Positions 6,689-14,138 of a stretch of DNA of 22,026 bases are shown here, in pieces. How positions within the stretch are numbered: position 1 is the stretch's first letter; the number at the start of each line of letters is the position of its first letter. This stretch comes from a virus, in IMG/VR virus record IMGVR_UViG_3300022072_000154, positions 1 through 22,026 of that record; one strand, written 5' to 3'. The position numbers and the translations under genes are program-made. The notes under the pieces were generated by a model. The model was not told where the DNA came from, did not search any database, and worked only from the letters and a program-made list of their open reading frames with translations.

Positions 6689-7756
6689 ATGAAGATTGCT
6701 GTGATAAATGACACACACTGGGGAGCTAGAAGCGATAACGTTGCATTCGCTGACTACTTCATTAAGTTCTATAAGGAAGTGTTCTTCCCGACATTACGAG
6801 AGCAAGGTATCAAGACAGTCTTTCACCTCGGTGATGTGACTGATCGACGTAAGTATATCAACTTCCTTACTGCCAAGAATCTCGAAGAGAACTTCATGAA
6901 AGTGTGTGCTGATGAAGGTATAGACCTACACATCATCGCAGGCAATCATGATACTTTCTTTAAGAATACTAATGAAGTCAATAGCCTTCGGCAGCTGTAT
7001 GGCACATCTGCTTATAGCAATCTACACATCTACTGGGAGAAGCCTGTTGAGTTGGATATGGATGGCTTTAAGGTCATGCTATCTCCTTGGCTATGTGCTG
7101 ACAACTGGGAGAAGTCATTCGAGATGTACAAGGAGACTGACGCTCAAGTACTGTTCGGCCACTTTGAGTTCCAAGGCTTTGAGATGATGAAAGGTCAGCT
7201 ATGCGATCATGGTCTAGATAAGAAGGTATTTAACAAGTTTGATGCTGTGTATTCTGGACACTTTCACCATCCTTCCACTATCGACAACATCACATATCTC
7301 GGCGCACCATACGAGATGAACTGGTCGGATTATAACCAACGTCGAGGTTTCAACATCTTTGACACAGAGACTCGTGAAGTGACTCACGTTGTTAACCCGT
7401 TCAGGATGTTCCATAAGATCATGTATGATGATACTGACATGACTATTGAAGATATTGCGAACTATGAAACAAAAGACTTGACAAACACCTTCATAAAAGT
7501 TATAGTTACTAATAAGAGTAACCCATACCTATTTGACCTGTTCTTAGACCGATTACAGGCTGCATCGCCATCTGATATCAGGGTCGTAGAAGACCACACC
7601 AATCTAGATGTGATTGATGAGAGCGAGTTAGTCGACGAGGCACAAGACACTCTAACGATCTTAAAGCAGTATGTCCAGAACCTGGAGTTTACTGGAGATA
7701 AGGTCAGAGTTGAGAAGATCCTTGATGATCTATACCAAGAGGCGATTGATCTGTGA
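6689..7756 (+). CDS. 47: Recombination nuclease subunit gp47 (SbcD/Mre11-like)
   Basis: Gp47 is the nuclease half of the Gp46/47 complex, which resects DNA ends for recombination-dependent replication and degrades host DNA. The 355-residue product (T4: 339) shows all metallophosphatase motifs of Mre11/SbcD: DTHWG (Asp8, His10), GDVTDRR (48-54), GNHD (85-88), then LFGHFEFQ and YSGHFHHP with the metal-binding histidines. A GAGGAG overlapping the end of gene 55 provides the ribosome site, three bases separate the two genes, and the stop overlaps the GTG start of gene 46. Confidence 0.96.
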   Translation: MKIAVINDTHWGARSDNVAFADYFIKFYKEVFFPTLREQGIKTVFHLGDVTDRRKYINFLTAKNLEENFMKVCADEGIDLHIIAGNHDTFFKNTNEVNSLRQLYGTSAYSNLHIYWEKPVELDMDGFKVMLSPWLCADNWEKSFEMYKETDAQVLFGHFEFQGFEMMKGQLCDHGLDKKVFNKFDAVYSGHFHHPSTIDNITYLGAPYEMNWSDYNQRRGFNIFDTETREVTHVVNPFRMFHKIMYDDTDMTIEDIANYETKDLTNTFIKVIVTNKSNPYLFDLFLDRLQAASPSDIRVVEDHTNLDVIDESELVDEAQDTLTILKQYVQNLEFTGDKVRVEKILDDLYQEAIDL

Positions 7757-9462
7757 TAATTTTTGAAAAGCTTAAGTACAAGAACATTCTGTCAACCGGA
7801 AATGCTTGGACTGAGATACAACTAAACCGAAGTAAGTCTACCTTGATCGTCGGTGAGAACGGCGCAGGTAAGTCGACTATGCTGGATGCGTTGACGTTTG
7901 CTTTGTATGGCAAACCCTTTCGTAAGATCAATAAGAATCAGCTACTAAACTCTATCAATACCAAGGGTTTAGAGGTTGAGGCATACTTTAGTATTAGTAC
8001 AGTGCGGTATGTGATCAAGCGTGGTATCAAGCCAAATATCTTTGAGATCTGGAAGAATGACGTTCTGCTTAACCAAGATGCAGCCGCACGAGACTACCAG
8101 ACATACTTGGAAGAGACCATCCTTAAACTGAACTACAAGTCGTTTGGTCAAGTGGTTGTTCTAGGCTCGAGCACGTTCGTACCGTTCATGCAGTTGAAAG
8201 CCGGTGAACGCCGTGAGGTCATCGAAGATCTACTTGATATCCAGATCTTCACTGTGATGAATACACTGCTTAAGGATAAGCTAAGTATTAATAAGTCTGA
8301 GATACTTGATATCAAATACCAGATAGACCTTCTTAAGAACAGGATCGAGTCCTCTAAGACGCACAACGAGTCTATTCGTAAGATGAAAGAGGTCGAGGTA
8401 GGCCGTCTTAAAGACAAACTGCGTGAGCAAATCGCATTCGTTGAATCTGAGCAAGTCGCTATAGACGCATTGCTAGACGAGATCGGTGGGTTGGCTGAAA
8501 GTATACTCGATAAAGCAGGCGTCAAGAAGGGAATATCTGAACTGAATGATATTGACCGAGACTTGGTGGCTAAACATCGACTATTGACTACGGAAGTATC
8601 ATTCTATGAAGATAACGACAATTGTCCAACCTGTAAACAAGGCATCAAACACGAGTTCAAAGAAGAAACAATCACCGCCCATTCCGCCAAAGCTGAAGAA
8701 ATTACCACCGCAAGAGGGCAGCTTAGACATAAAGGTGTAAAGCTCGACACTAGATTGGCTGAGATTGATGATATCGAGTCTGTTATCACATCCAAGCACC
8801 TAGACGTGAGTGAGCACAGGGGTAACCATAAGATGTCTATGACCTCATGCAAGTCTATCAAGAATGAACTGACTGGCGCTGAAAAGGAAGTGGTTGCTAT
8901 CGACAATAACGATATCATAGCGCTTGAACGTGAGTTGAATGCGCATCATGATAGTCAGACTAAACTGTTTGATGACAAAGAGACTCTATCTATCGTATCG
9001 GCTATGCTGAAGGATGGCGGTATCAAGACACGTATCATTAAGCAGTACGTGCCCGTGATGAACAAGTTGATTGGTAAGTACCTGTCTGCTATGGACTTCT
9101 TTGTACAGTTTGAGCTAGATGAGAACTTCAATGAGACCATCAAGTCTCGCTTTCGTGACGATTTCTCGTATGCATCATTCTCCGAAGGTGAGAAGTTGCG
9201 TATAGATCTAGCTCTGTTGTTCACATGGAGAGCTGTCTCTAAATTGCGTAACTCTGTGGCGACTAACCTGTTGATTATGGATGAGATCATGGACTCGTCG
9301 CTGGACTCCACTGGCACCGAAGAGTTTCTCAAGATCATTGAAGAGCTGGCAACGGACTCCAATATCTTTATCATCAGCCACAAGGGTGATCAGTTGTTTG
9401 ACAAGTTCCATAGCGTAATCAGGTTCGAGAAGGTTAAGAACTTTAGTAGAATTGCGTCATAA
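7753..9462 (+). CDS. 46: Recombination nuclease ATPase subunit gp46 (SbcC/Rad50-like)
   Basis: This is the ATPase partner of gp47. The 569-residue product (T4: 560) has Walker A GENGAGKS (Lys40), a long charged coiled coil (about 170-240 and 300-400) broken by the zinc hook CPTC (Cys291, Cys294), the ABC signature FSEGEKLRIDLAL (about 475), Walker B LLIMDE (about 506) and a switch histidine in IISHKG. It starts at GTG in a GTGA overlap with the stop of gene 47, so translation is coupled. Its far end is followed by a different kind of cargo, the sugar cassette, where T4 has rpbA and gene 45. Confidence 0.96.
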   Translation: MIIFEKLKYKNILSTGNAWTEIQLNRSKSTLIVGENGAGKSTMLDALTFALYGKPFRKINKNQLLNSINTKGLEVEAYFSISTVRYVIKRGIKPNIFEIWKNDVLLNQDAAARDYQTYLEETILKLNYKSFGQVVVLGSSTFVPFMQLKAGERREVIEDLLDIQIFTVMNTLLKDKLSINKSEILDIKYQIDLLKNRIESSKTHNESIRKMKEVEVGRLKDKLREQIAFVESEQVAIDALLDEIGGLAESILDKAGVKKGISELNDIDRDLVAKHRLLTTEVSFYEDNDNCPTCKQGIKHEFKEETITAHSAKAEEITTARGQLRHKGVKLDTRLAEIDDIESVITSKHLDVSEHRGNHKMSMTSCKSIKNELTGAEKEVVAIDNNDIIALERELNAHHDSQTKLFDDKETLSIVSAMLKDGGIKTRIIKQYVPVMNKLIGKYLSAMDFFVQFELDENFNETIKSRFRDDFSYASFSEGEKLRIDLALLFTWRAVSKLRNSVATNLLIMDEIMDSSLDSTGTEEFLKIIEELATDSNIFIISHKGDQLFDKFHSVIRFEKVKNFSRIAS

Positions 9463-9465
9463 ATA
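9458..9465 (+). promoter_or_regulatory. Possible variant late promoter before the sugar cassette
   Basis: CATAAATA differs from the late consensus only at its first base. It overlaps the end of gene 46 and lies 73 bases before the HAD gene. It could give late expression of the cassette, but one mismatch and the longer leader make this weak. Confidence 0.3.
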
Positions 9466-9478
9466 TCAAACATGTCTT

Positions 9479-9502
9479 TACCATAGCGTGATGTCTATGG
9501 TA
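9479..9502 (+). other. Hairpin in the leader of the sugar cassette
   Basis: TACCATAG and CTATGGTA form a perfect 8-bp stem around an eight-base loop in the gap after gene 46. No T-run follows, so it is more likely an RNA processing or stabilising element, or an operator, than a terminator. Confidence 0.5.
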
Positions 9503-9538
9503 GAGATTGCATTGCTTTATTATCAGAGGATGACTGAA

Positions 9539-10303
9539 ATGAATACCAAGCGCTATATATTCGATGTTGATGGAACACTAACTCCTAGTCGCAGTAGAAT
9601 GAACACAGAGTTTGCTTTGTGGTTCTCGAAGTTTTGTGATAGCCATGACGTATATCTAGTGACCGGTAGTGATAGAAAACGCACGATAGATCAGCTTGGT
9701 GAGGAGCTGTATAATAAGTGTACTAGAGTCTATCAGTGTGCTGGTAATGATGTTTGGGAGAAAGATGTTAATATTCGCACATCTTCTATGGATATCCCAG
9801 CAGACATGCTTAGTACATTAGAAGATATTGAGCGGAACAGTGCATTTGAGCACCGTACCGGAGATCATATGGATCGCCGTCCTGGTCTGATAAACTTCTC
9901 TGTTTTAGGTAAAGGAGCTACCACTCAGCAGAGAGCCGACTATTATCGATGGGACAATGCAATCATGGAAAGGGCATATATGGTTCATGTGTTGGCCACC
10001 GCATACGGCGACGAGTATGATATAGCGATTGCAGGCGATACTGGCATAGATATCACCCGTAAGAACTCTAGTAAGAAACAGGTCTTGACAGACTTCTCTG
10101 ATGATGATATAATACACTTCTACGGCGATAACATGTATGCCGGAGGTAATGATCGTGAACTAGCATTAGAGGTTCTGGCTAGGGGCGATATTGCGATCTC
10201 TGTCGACGATTGGGTTCATACGTGGTCTCTACTAGAGATACACTTAAACGATCGATCTGGCAAAAGCACCATCGGTACACGTTTCTACCCATTTACGAAA
10301 TAG
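9539..10303 (+). CDS. Eukaryotic-type phosphomannomutase-like HAD protein
   Basis: The 254-residue product follows the alpha-phosphomannomutase (PMM1/PMM2) branch of the HAD superfamily almost motif by motif: RYIFDVDGTLTPSR (nucleophile Asp9, acid/base Asp11), LVTGSDRKRTIDQLGEE, YQCAGNDVW, the sugar-binding RPGLINFSVLGKGATTQQR, then IAGDTGIDITRKNSSKKQVL and FYGDNMYAGGNDREL with the metal-binding acidic residues. Human PMM2 is 246 residues. These enzymes convert mannose-6-phosphate to mannose-1-phosphate, the precursor of GDP-sugars; a related hexose phosphatase role is possible. I chose ATG 9539 because GAGGA at 9526-9530 is eight bases upstream; more distant starts add an unrelated leader. 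Fifteen bases separate it from the next gene, a glycosyltransferase candidate, suggesting that it feeds sugar donor synthesis. Confidence 0.85.
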   Translation: MNTKRYIFDVDGTLTPSRSRMNTEFALWFSKFCDSHDVYLVTGSDRKRTIDQLGEELYNKCTRVYQCAGNDVWEKDVNIRTSSMDIPADMLSTLEDIERNSAFEHRTGDHMDRRPGLINFSVLGKGATTQQRADYYRWDNAIMERAYMVHVLATAYGDEYDIAIAGDTGIDITRKNSSKKQVLTDFSDDDIIHFYGDNMYAGGNDRELALEVLARGDIAISVDDWVHTWSLLEIHLNDRSGKSTIGTRFYPFTK

Positions 10304-10318
10304 AACACCCATTATATT

Positions 10319-11395
10319 ATGAGTACGACCATGACAAAAGGACTATTCTTCACAACACGATCCGTAACTGGACGTGAAGGCAAAGGCATCGTTGCTCACA
10401 TGGGCATCATCCAGACGCATTCTGCTCAAGTCGACTATCTATCTTCAAAGAAGACTGATAAGACTAAGCAGTTCATTGAGAGCTACGCTGATATCAGGAT
10501 CAACGAGAGCCGCAATCTATTTGGCGACTTTTATCTGAATGAAGCTATGCACATGTCTGACTGGATGGAAGTCTATGATAAGTTGGATGTCACCTCTCTT
10601 AGGATGTATGACAACTTATATCTAATTGGTGGAGTTGATTTGTGGAGATCTGGTCTCACCCGAGGCTCGAAACGTAACTTCATATTCCCCAAGGATCGGG
10701 GACAACTTAAGTTTCAGTCATGTGGCACTCTGCTGATAAACATGTTAGCACTGCTTAAAGCCCATCGTGACTATGGTATTCCCCTTCACGAGATGGCATT
10801 CGACCCAAATGAAATGTCACTAGATCTAGTTCACCCAGACGTTGCACCTCGAGACAATTACTATCTATATCATGGATATGATAATAGTCGATATAATACC
10901 TCTAGGCTGGACAGTATTCAACACTTCTTTAGTGGTAAGACCTCGATGTTCGATGATCCCAGCGATAAGTCATATGACTTCACATTCGGGTTCACTGTGC
11001 TTGAGATGAGTGGTCGCAAGGACTATAGCGCTGATGTCGCCGACCTATCTAGCAGATTTACTAACGTGAACGTATTCTGTAAGAACTATCTCACTGGAGA
11101 GGACACGCTAGTCGATAGGGATGTGTATCTACACTATGTATCGAAGTCGAAGTACACCATGATGCTTCCCTCGTATGACTCCAGCTGCTTCTCAATATAC
11201 CGATTTGTGGAATCCCTACATAATAACTGTGTACCGATACTTCATGCTGATTGTGTTGTGCATGAGATAGAGAGTTCGTTCGATGTAGACTTGAGTCCTT
11301 TGATGATGCTTGAAATTCCGAGCGAATCTAAGCGTATTGAGTTGCTGGCGTACTATAAAGACAAGTTTTTGAATGTTGAAAGAGGATTTAGATGA
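10319..11395 (+). CDS. Putative glycosyltransferase, exostosin-like C-terminus
   Basis: The 358-residue protein is not one I recognise over its whole length. Its C-terminal third contains YVSKSKYTMMLPSYDSSCFS and IYRFVESLHNNCVPILHADC (about residues 275-315), the pattern of exostosin/GT-B nucleotide-sugar sites, where a conserved Glu sits in a helix before a small-residue turn and a PI strand. The N-terminal half has no clear motif. No membrane segment is seen, so it should act in the cytoplasm. It lies between the phosphomannomutase-like gene and the TAGT-like gene and overlaps the latter by four bases. The ATG at 10319 has no clear ribosome site (upstream sequence is CCCATTATATT), and the ATG at 10331 is an alternative. 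Family call is tentative; a sugar-transfer role is supported by context. Confidence 0.55.
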   Translation: MSTTMTKGLFFTTRSVTGREGKGIVAHMGIIQTHSAQVDYLSSKKTDKTKQFIESYADIRINESRNLFGDFYLNEAMHMSDWMEVYDKLDVTSLRMYDNLYLIGGVDLWRSGLTRGSKRNFIFPKDRGQLKFQSCGTLLINMLALLKAHRDYGIPLHEMAFDPNEMSLDLVHPDVAPRDNYYLYHGYDNSRYNTSRLDSIQHFFSGKTSMFDDPSDKSYDFTFGFTVLEMSGRKDYSADVADLSSRFTNVNVFCKNYLTGEDTLVDRDVYLHYVSKSKYTMMLPSYDSSCFSIYRFVESLHNNCVPILHADCVVHEIESSFDVDLSPLMMLEIPSESKRIELLAYYKDKFLNVERGFR

Positions 11396-12927
11396 TGAAT
11401 AGAGATCTAGTTAAAGAAAGTGGCGATTACGACAACTACATCGACACTGAAGCCAGAAAGGGCGATAAGTACAGCGTGAGCCTCGATAGGTTCTTTGATG
11501 AGCCCATACCAGTTGCTCTACAGGACAACTCTAAGGCAAACAGAGTCGTTCGATCTAGCGTCTGGAAAGAGATTTATGTACACTTCAGGACAAAGGATGA
11601 CATGGCTGCATTCTGTACGGCCGTCAACCAATTCTTCCCAGGTGATATGAAAGAGGCGTATTATCCCTTGCATGATACATCACTCAGTCTATTCAAAGAC
11701 GAAGACGACTCTCCTGTGGTATTTGACGCAGACAAGCTCATACCCACTAGGGGTGGTATCAGCAATGGCCCGCTCGATGTGCCTTCAGCATACACACTAA
11801 ACTGGATGGCCCATTGGAAAGATATGCCAAACTTTGTTCAGAACGAGAAGATCAAGTTTCGGGTCATCACATTAAAGTTTCGCACTGAAGAGTGCTATGC
11901 GAAGTTTTGTGCTAAGATTCCACAGTCCATCACCGAGAAGACTAAGAGTATGTGGTATCCAGAGCAGAAGGTTATTAAGAATCTGCTCTTACGTTGGATT
12001 CAGCCCGAAGGCCGGACGCTTCCTAAGCACCCAATGTACATTGTATCAAAGGGTCGATCTGAGTCTATGATCACATCTAGAGTGTTGTCTCGTATGCAGA
12101 TACCACATAACATCGTCATTGAGCCTCAAGATCTGGAGCCATATGAGAAAGCCCTAGATACGTTTAGCATTAGGGATTACGTCACGTTGCTGGTGGCACC
12201 ATTTTCTAATCATGGCGATGGCCCAGGACGTGCTCGAAACTGGGCATGGGATCACTCTATTAGTATGGGTGCAACGAGTCACTGGGTATTGGATGATAAC
12301 ATCGGAGACTTCCACCGACTTCATAACAACTCTAGAGTCCGGTTCGAAAGCGGAGTCGGCTTTCAGGTAATGGAAGACTTTGTTGAGAGATACTCTAATG
12401 TCTATATCGCTGGGCCACAGTATCGGTTCTTTATTGACCCTAGTCAGCAATATGCGCCGTATGTGGCTAATACTCGAATCTATTCAACTCTACTCATTCG
12501 CAATGACTGTAAGCATAGATGGCGAGGTCGTTACAACGAAGATACCGACATCTGCCTGAGAGTTATGAAGGATGGAGACGTTTGTGTGCAGTTTAACTCA
12601 TTCCTTCAGGCCAAGTGCGCCACCCAGACAGTAGCTGGTGGTAATACGTCCGAGTTCTATCATGCAGAGAACGCCGACAGTGAGGGATTCAAAGAGACAG
12701 GCTACAATACCGAAGGAACAGTCAATAAGTCGCAAATGCTCGTTGATATGCACCCTGATGTTGCTCGGCTTGTCTGGCGATACGGTCGCTGGCACCATCA
12801 CGTAGACTACACGCCATTCAAGGTGAATAAGCTCAAGTTTAGAGATGGTTTTGAGCCAAGCGCTGATGCTGAGCCTAACGAGTACGGTATGAAATATGTT
12901 GAAGATTTCGACTGGAAGCACGCTTAG
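11392..12927 (+). CDS. TET-associated glycosyltransferase (TAGT)-like protein
   Basis: The C-terminal 300 residues (about 213-478) match the TAGT family as I know it: MYIVSKGRSESMITSR, a nucleotide-sugar GT-A start; IVIEPQDLEPYEKA; APFSNHGDGPGRARNWAWDHS; WVLDDN (299-303, metal-binding DD); NTRIYSTLLIRND; RWRGRYNEDTDICLRVMKDG (377-395); AGGNT; and HPDVARLVWRYGRWHHHVDYTPF. TAGTs are encoded by phages and glycosylate hydroxylated bases in DNA. The N-terminal 200 residues hold two degenerate copies of a small domain (about 58-92 and 156-190), the second ending ITEKTKSMWYP. GAGGA at 11382-11386 serves ATG 11392 or 11395. Expression is probably coupled to the preceding glycosyltransferase. Acceptor and sugar are not known; the required hydroxylated base must be made by genes outside this window. 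Confidence 0.85.
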   Translation: MMNRDLVKESGDYDNYIDTEARKGDKYSVSLDRFFDEPIPVALQDNSKANRVVRSSVWKEIYVHFRTKDDMAAFCTAVNQFFPGDMKEAYYPLHDTSLSLFKDEDDSPVVFDADKLIPTRGGISNGPLDVPSAYTLNWMAHWKDMPNFVQNEKIKFRVITLKFRTEECYAKFCAKIPQSITEKTKSMWYPEQKVIKNLLLRWIQPEGRTLPKHPMYIVSKGRSESMITSRVLSRMQIPHNIVIEPQDLEPYEKALDTFSIRDYVTLLVAPFSNHGDGPGRARNWAWDHSISMGATSHWVLDDNIGDFHRLHNNSRVRFESGVGFQVMEDFVERYSNVYIAGPQYRFFIDPSQQYAPYVANTRIYSTLLIRNDCKHRWRGRYNEDTDICLRVMKDGDVCVQFNSFLQAKCATQTVAGGNTSEFYHAENADSEGFKETGYNTEGTVNKSQMLVDMHPDVARLVWRYGRWHHHVDYTPFKVNKLKFRDGFEPSADAEPNEYGMKYVEDFDWKHA

Positions 12928-12930
12928 GGG

Positions 12931-12958
12931 TTGACACCAGCATCCAGTGTGTTATAAT
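12931..12958 (+). promoter_or_regulatory. Sigma70-type early promoter
   Basis: TTGACA (12931-12936) and TATAAT (12953-12958) with a 16-base spacer. The -35 box begins three bases after the TAGT-like stop codon. The -10 region continues as TATAATAGATAC, identical to the next promoter at 13273. Confidence 0.9.
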
Positions 12959-12989
12959 AGATACTTAATTGAGACTAAAGAGAGTTGTA

Positions 12990-13247
12990 ATGATACTTAA
13001 CACAGATTTCGGAATGTACACCCAACAGGGCAACGTAATGGTCGCCCGCATATCTACTGCCGCAGTGAAGTTAGCGCAGCTCGACGGCGCAGAGAGCGCT
13101 TGGGAATTTGCGTACAGAGCGTTAGAGAAGCTCGGTGCCGCAGAAAGTTTCGACGAAGCGACTGATACCATCGTACTACAGAACGTCTTTAGCGAGGTGG
13201 CTAGTTGCTCTCCCACTCCTATATCTTTTGAAATTAAAGTGAAATAG
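12990..13247 (+). CDS. Small early protein of unknown function
   Basis: The 85-residue product (MILNTDFGMYTQQGNVMVARIS...) is not recognised. It has no cysteines until near the end, no membrane segment and a short Ala-rich helical middle (AWEFAYRALEKLGAAESFDEA). A consensus promoter ends 32 bases before the ATG. A TTG at 12969 is in frame but too close to the predicted transcript start, so ATG 12990, preceded by a weak AAGAGAG, is preferred. It forms the first of three promoter-plus-gene units in a row. Confidence 0.7.
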   Translation: MILNTDFGMYTQQGNVMVARISTAAVKLAQLDGAESAWEFAYRALEKLGAAESFDEATDTIVLQNVFSEVASCSPTPISFEIKVK

Positions 13248-13250
13248 TTG

Positions 13251-13278
13251 TTGACACTGCGGTTGAATATGATATAAT
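13251..13278 (+). promoter_or_regulatory. Sigma70-type early promoter
   Basis: TTGACA (13251-13256) and TATAAT (13273-13278) with a 16-base spacer, starting three bases after the previous stop codon. The 12 bases from the -10 box (TATAATAGATAC) repeat those at 12953. Confidence 0.9.
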
Positions 13279-13311
13279 AGATACATAACCAACGAGAGAG
13301 ACACATATATT

Positions 13312-13743
13312 ATGGCTTACATGAATCAAGAGATGAAATCTGAACTAGCCCCTGCGATCAAAGCAGTTCTTAAGAAGTATGACATGAAAGGCACTATTAG
13401 TGTCAAAAACTACTCTCAGTTGTCAGTCAAGGTCACAAAAGGTGCGATTGACTTTAGCAACAGCAGAACTGATGAGTACTTTCGAGTGAATCAGTATTTC
13501 ATCAACCAACATTACCAAGGCATCGCACGAGCTTTCCTGACCGAACTTCGAGACGTAATGAGAGGCCCAAAGTACTTCGACGAAAGTGATATCATGACCG
13601 ACTACTTCAACTGTAGTCACTACACCGAGATTAATATCGGTACCTTCCGAAAGCCTTACACCCTAGTCAAGGGAACTAAGATCAACGTTGATGCTTCACT
13701 TCGAGCAGACCCAACTAAAGAAGCTTATATCGTAAAAATGTAA
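13312..13743 (+). CDS. LPD29-like small protein
   Basis: The 143-residue product looks like the domain found alone in phages and as part of large polyvalent proteins of mobile elements (LPD29 type). The shared pattern is MNQE-K-x-x-APAIKAVLKKYDMKGTISV near the start, a KVTKGAIDF strand, YFINQHYQGIARAFLTELRDVM in the middle, and a C-terminal FDESDIMTDYFNCSHYTEINIGTFRKPYT. These proteins have no proven activity; roles in countering host defence or in early takeover have been proposed for such domains. It has its own promoter and an early position. A GAGAGAG at 13294-13300 lies eleven bases before the ATG. Confidence 0.72.
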   Translation: MAYMNQEMKSELAPAIKAVLKKYDMKGTISVKNYSQLSVKVTKGAIDFSNSRTDEYFRVNQYFINQHYQGIARAFLTELRDVMRGPKYFDESDIMTDYFNCSHYTEINIGTFRKPYTLVKGTKINVDASLRADPTKEAYIVKM

Positions 13744-13751
13744 AAATGTGG

Positions 13752-13780
13752 TTGACAAAGCAGTGAACTCCTAGTATAAT
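13752..13780 (+). promoter_or_regulatory. Sigma70-type early promoter before the dexA operon
   Basis: TTGACA (13752-13757) and TATAAT (13775-13780) with a 17-base spacer, eight bases after the previous stop codon. It should drive the 109-residue gene, dexA and the dATP/dGTP diphosphohydrolase-like gene, which overlap one another. Confidence 0.92.
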
Positions 13781-13808
13781 ACATTAGTACCAATTGAGAG
13801 ATGCCTAG

Positions 13809-14138
13809 ATGATAGTAAACGTTATACACTCCGCATTAGAAGAAACTCCTCGTCTCGTAGCTAAAGTTGATGCGGGGTCTCGATCGATAGACGATGCTCT
13901 GGAATATGCATATAACGTCACTAACAATCTTAGGGGTAGCTGGTCTCAGGCTGCCGAGTTCACCTACGATAAAGTTCTAGTGAAGAATCTAGATTACAAT
14001 CCCAATGTGTCGGTTCTAGTGGATCTCCCAGTTCGGCTTGGTAAGACGTATGGCTTACGTTCGACCTCGATGGGAGATCAAATGCTAGTCGATTCCAAAA
14101 AATACAAAGTCGATATGGCAGGGTTTAAGGAGATATAA
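13809..14138 (+). CDS. Small early protein of unknown function
   Basis: The 109-residue product (MIVNVIHSALEETPRLVAKVD...) is not recognised. It contains an Asp/Ala-rich helix, then NLRGSWSQAAEF, and a basic C-terminus; no cysteines, metal motifs or membrane segments are seen. GAGAG at 13796-13800 is eight bases before the ATG. Its stop overlaps the dexA start by one base (TAATG), so it is coupled to dexA and might modulate that nuclease, which is inference from position only. Confidence 0.65.
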   Translation: MIVNVIHSALEETPRLVAKVDAGSRSIDDALEYAYNVTNNLRGSWSQAAEFTYDKVLVKNLDYNPNVSVLVDLPVRLGKTYGLRSTSMGDQMLVDSKKYKVDMAGFKEI

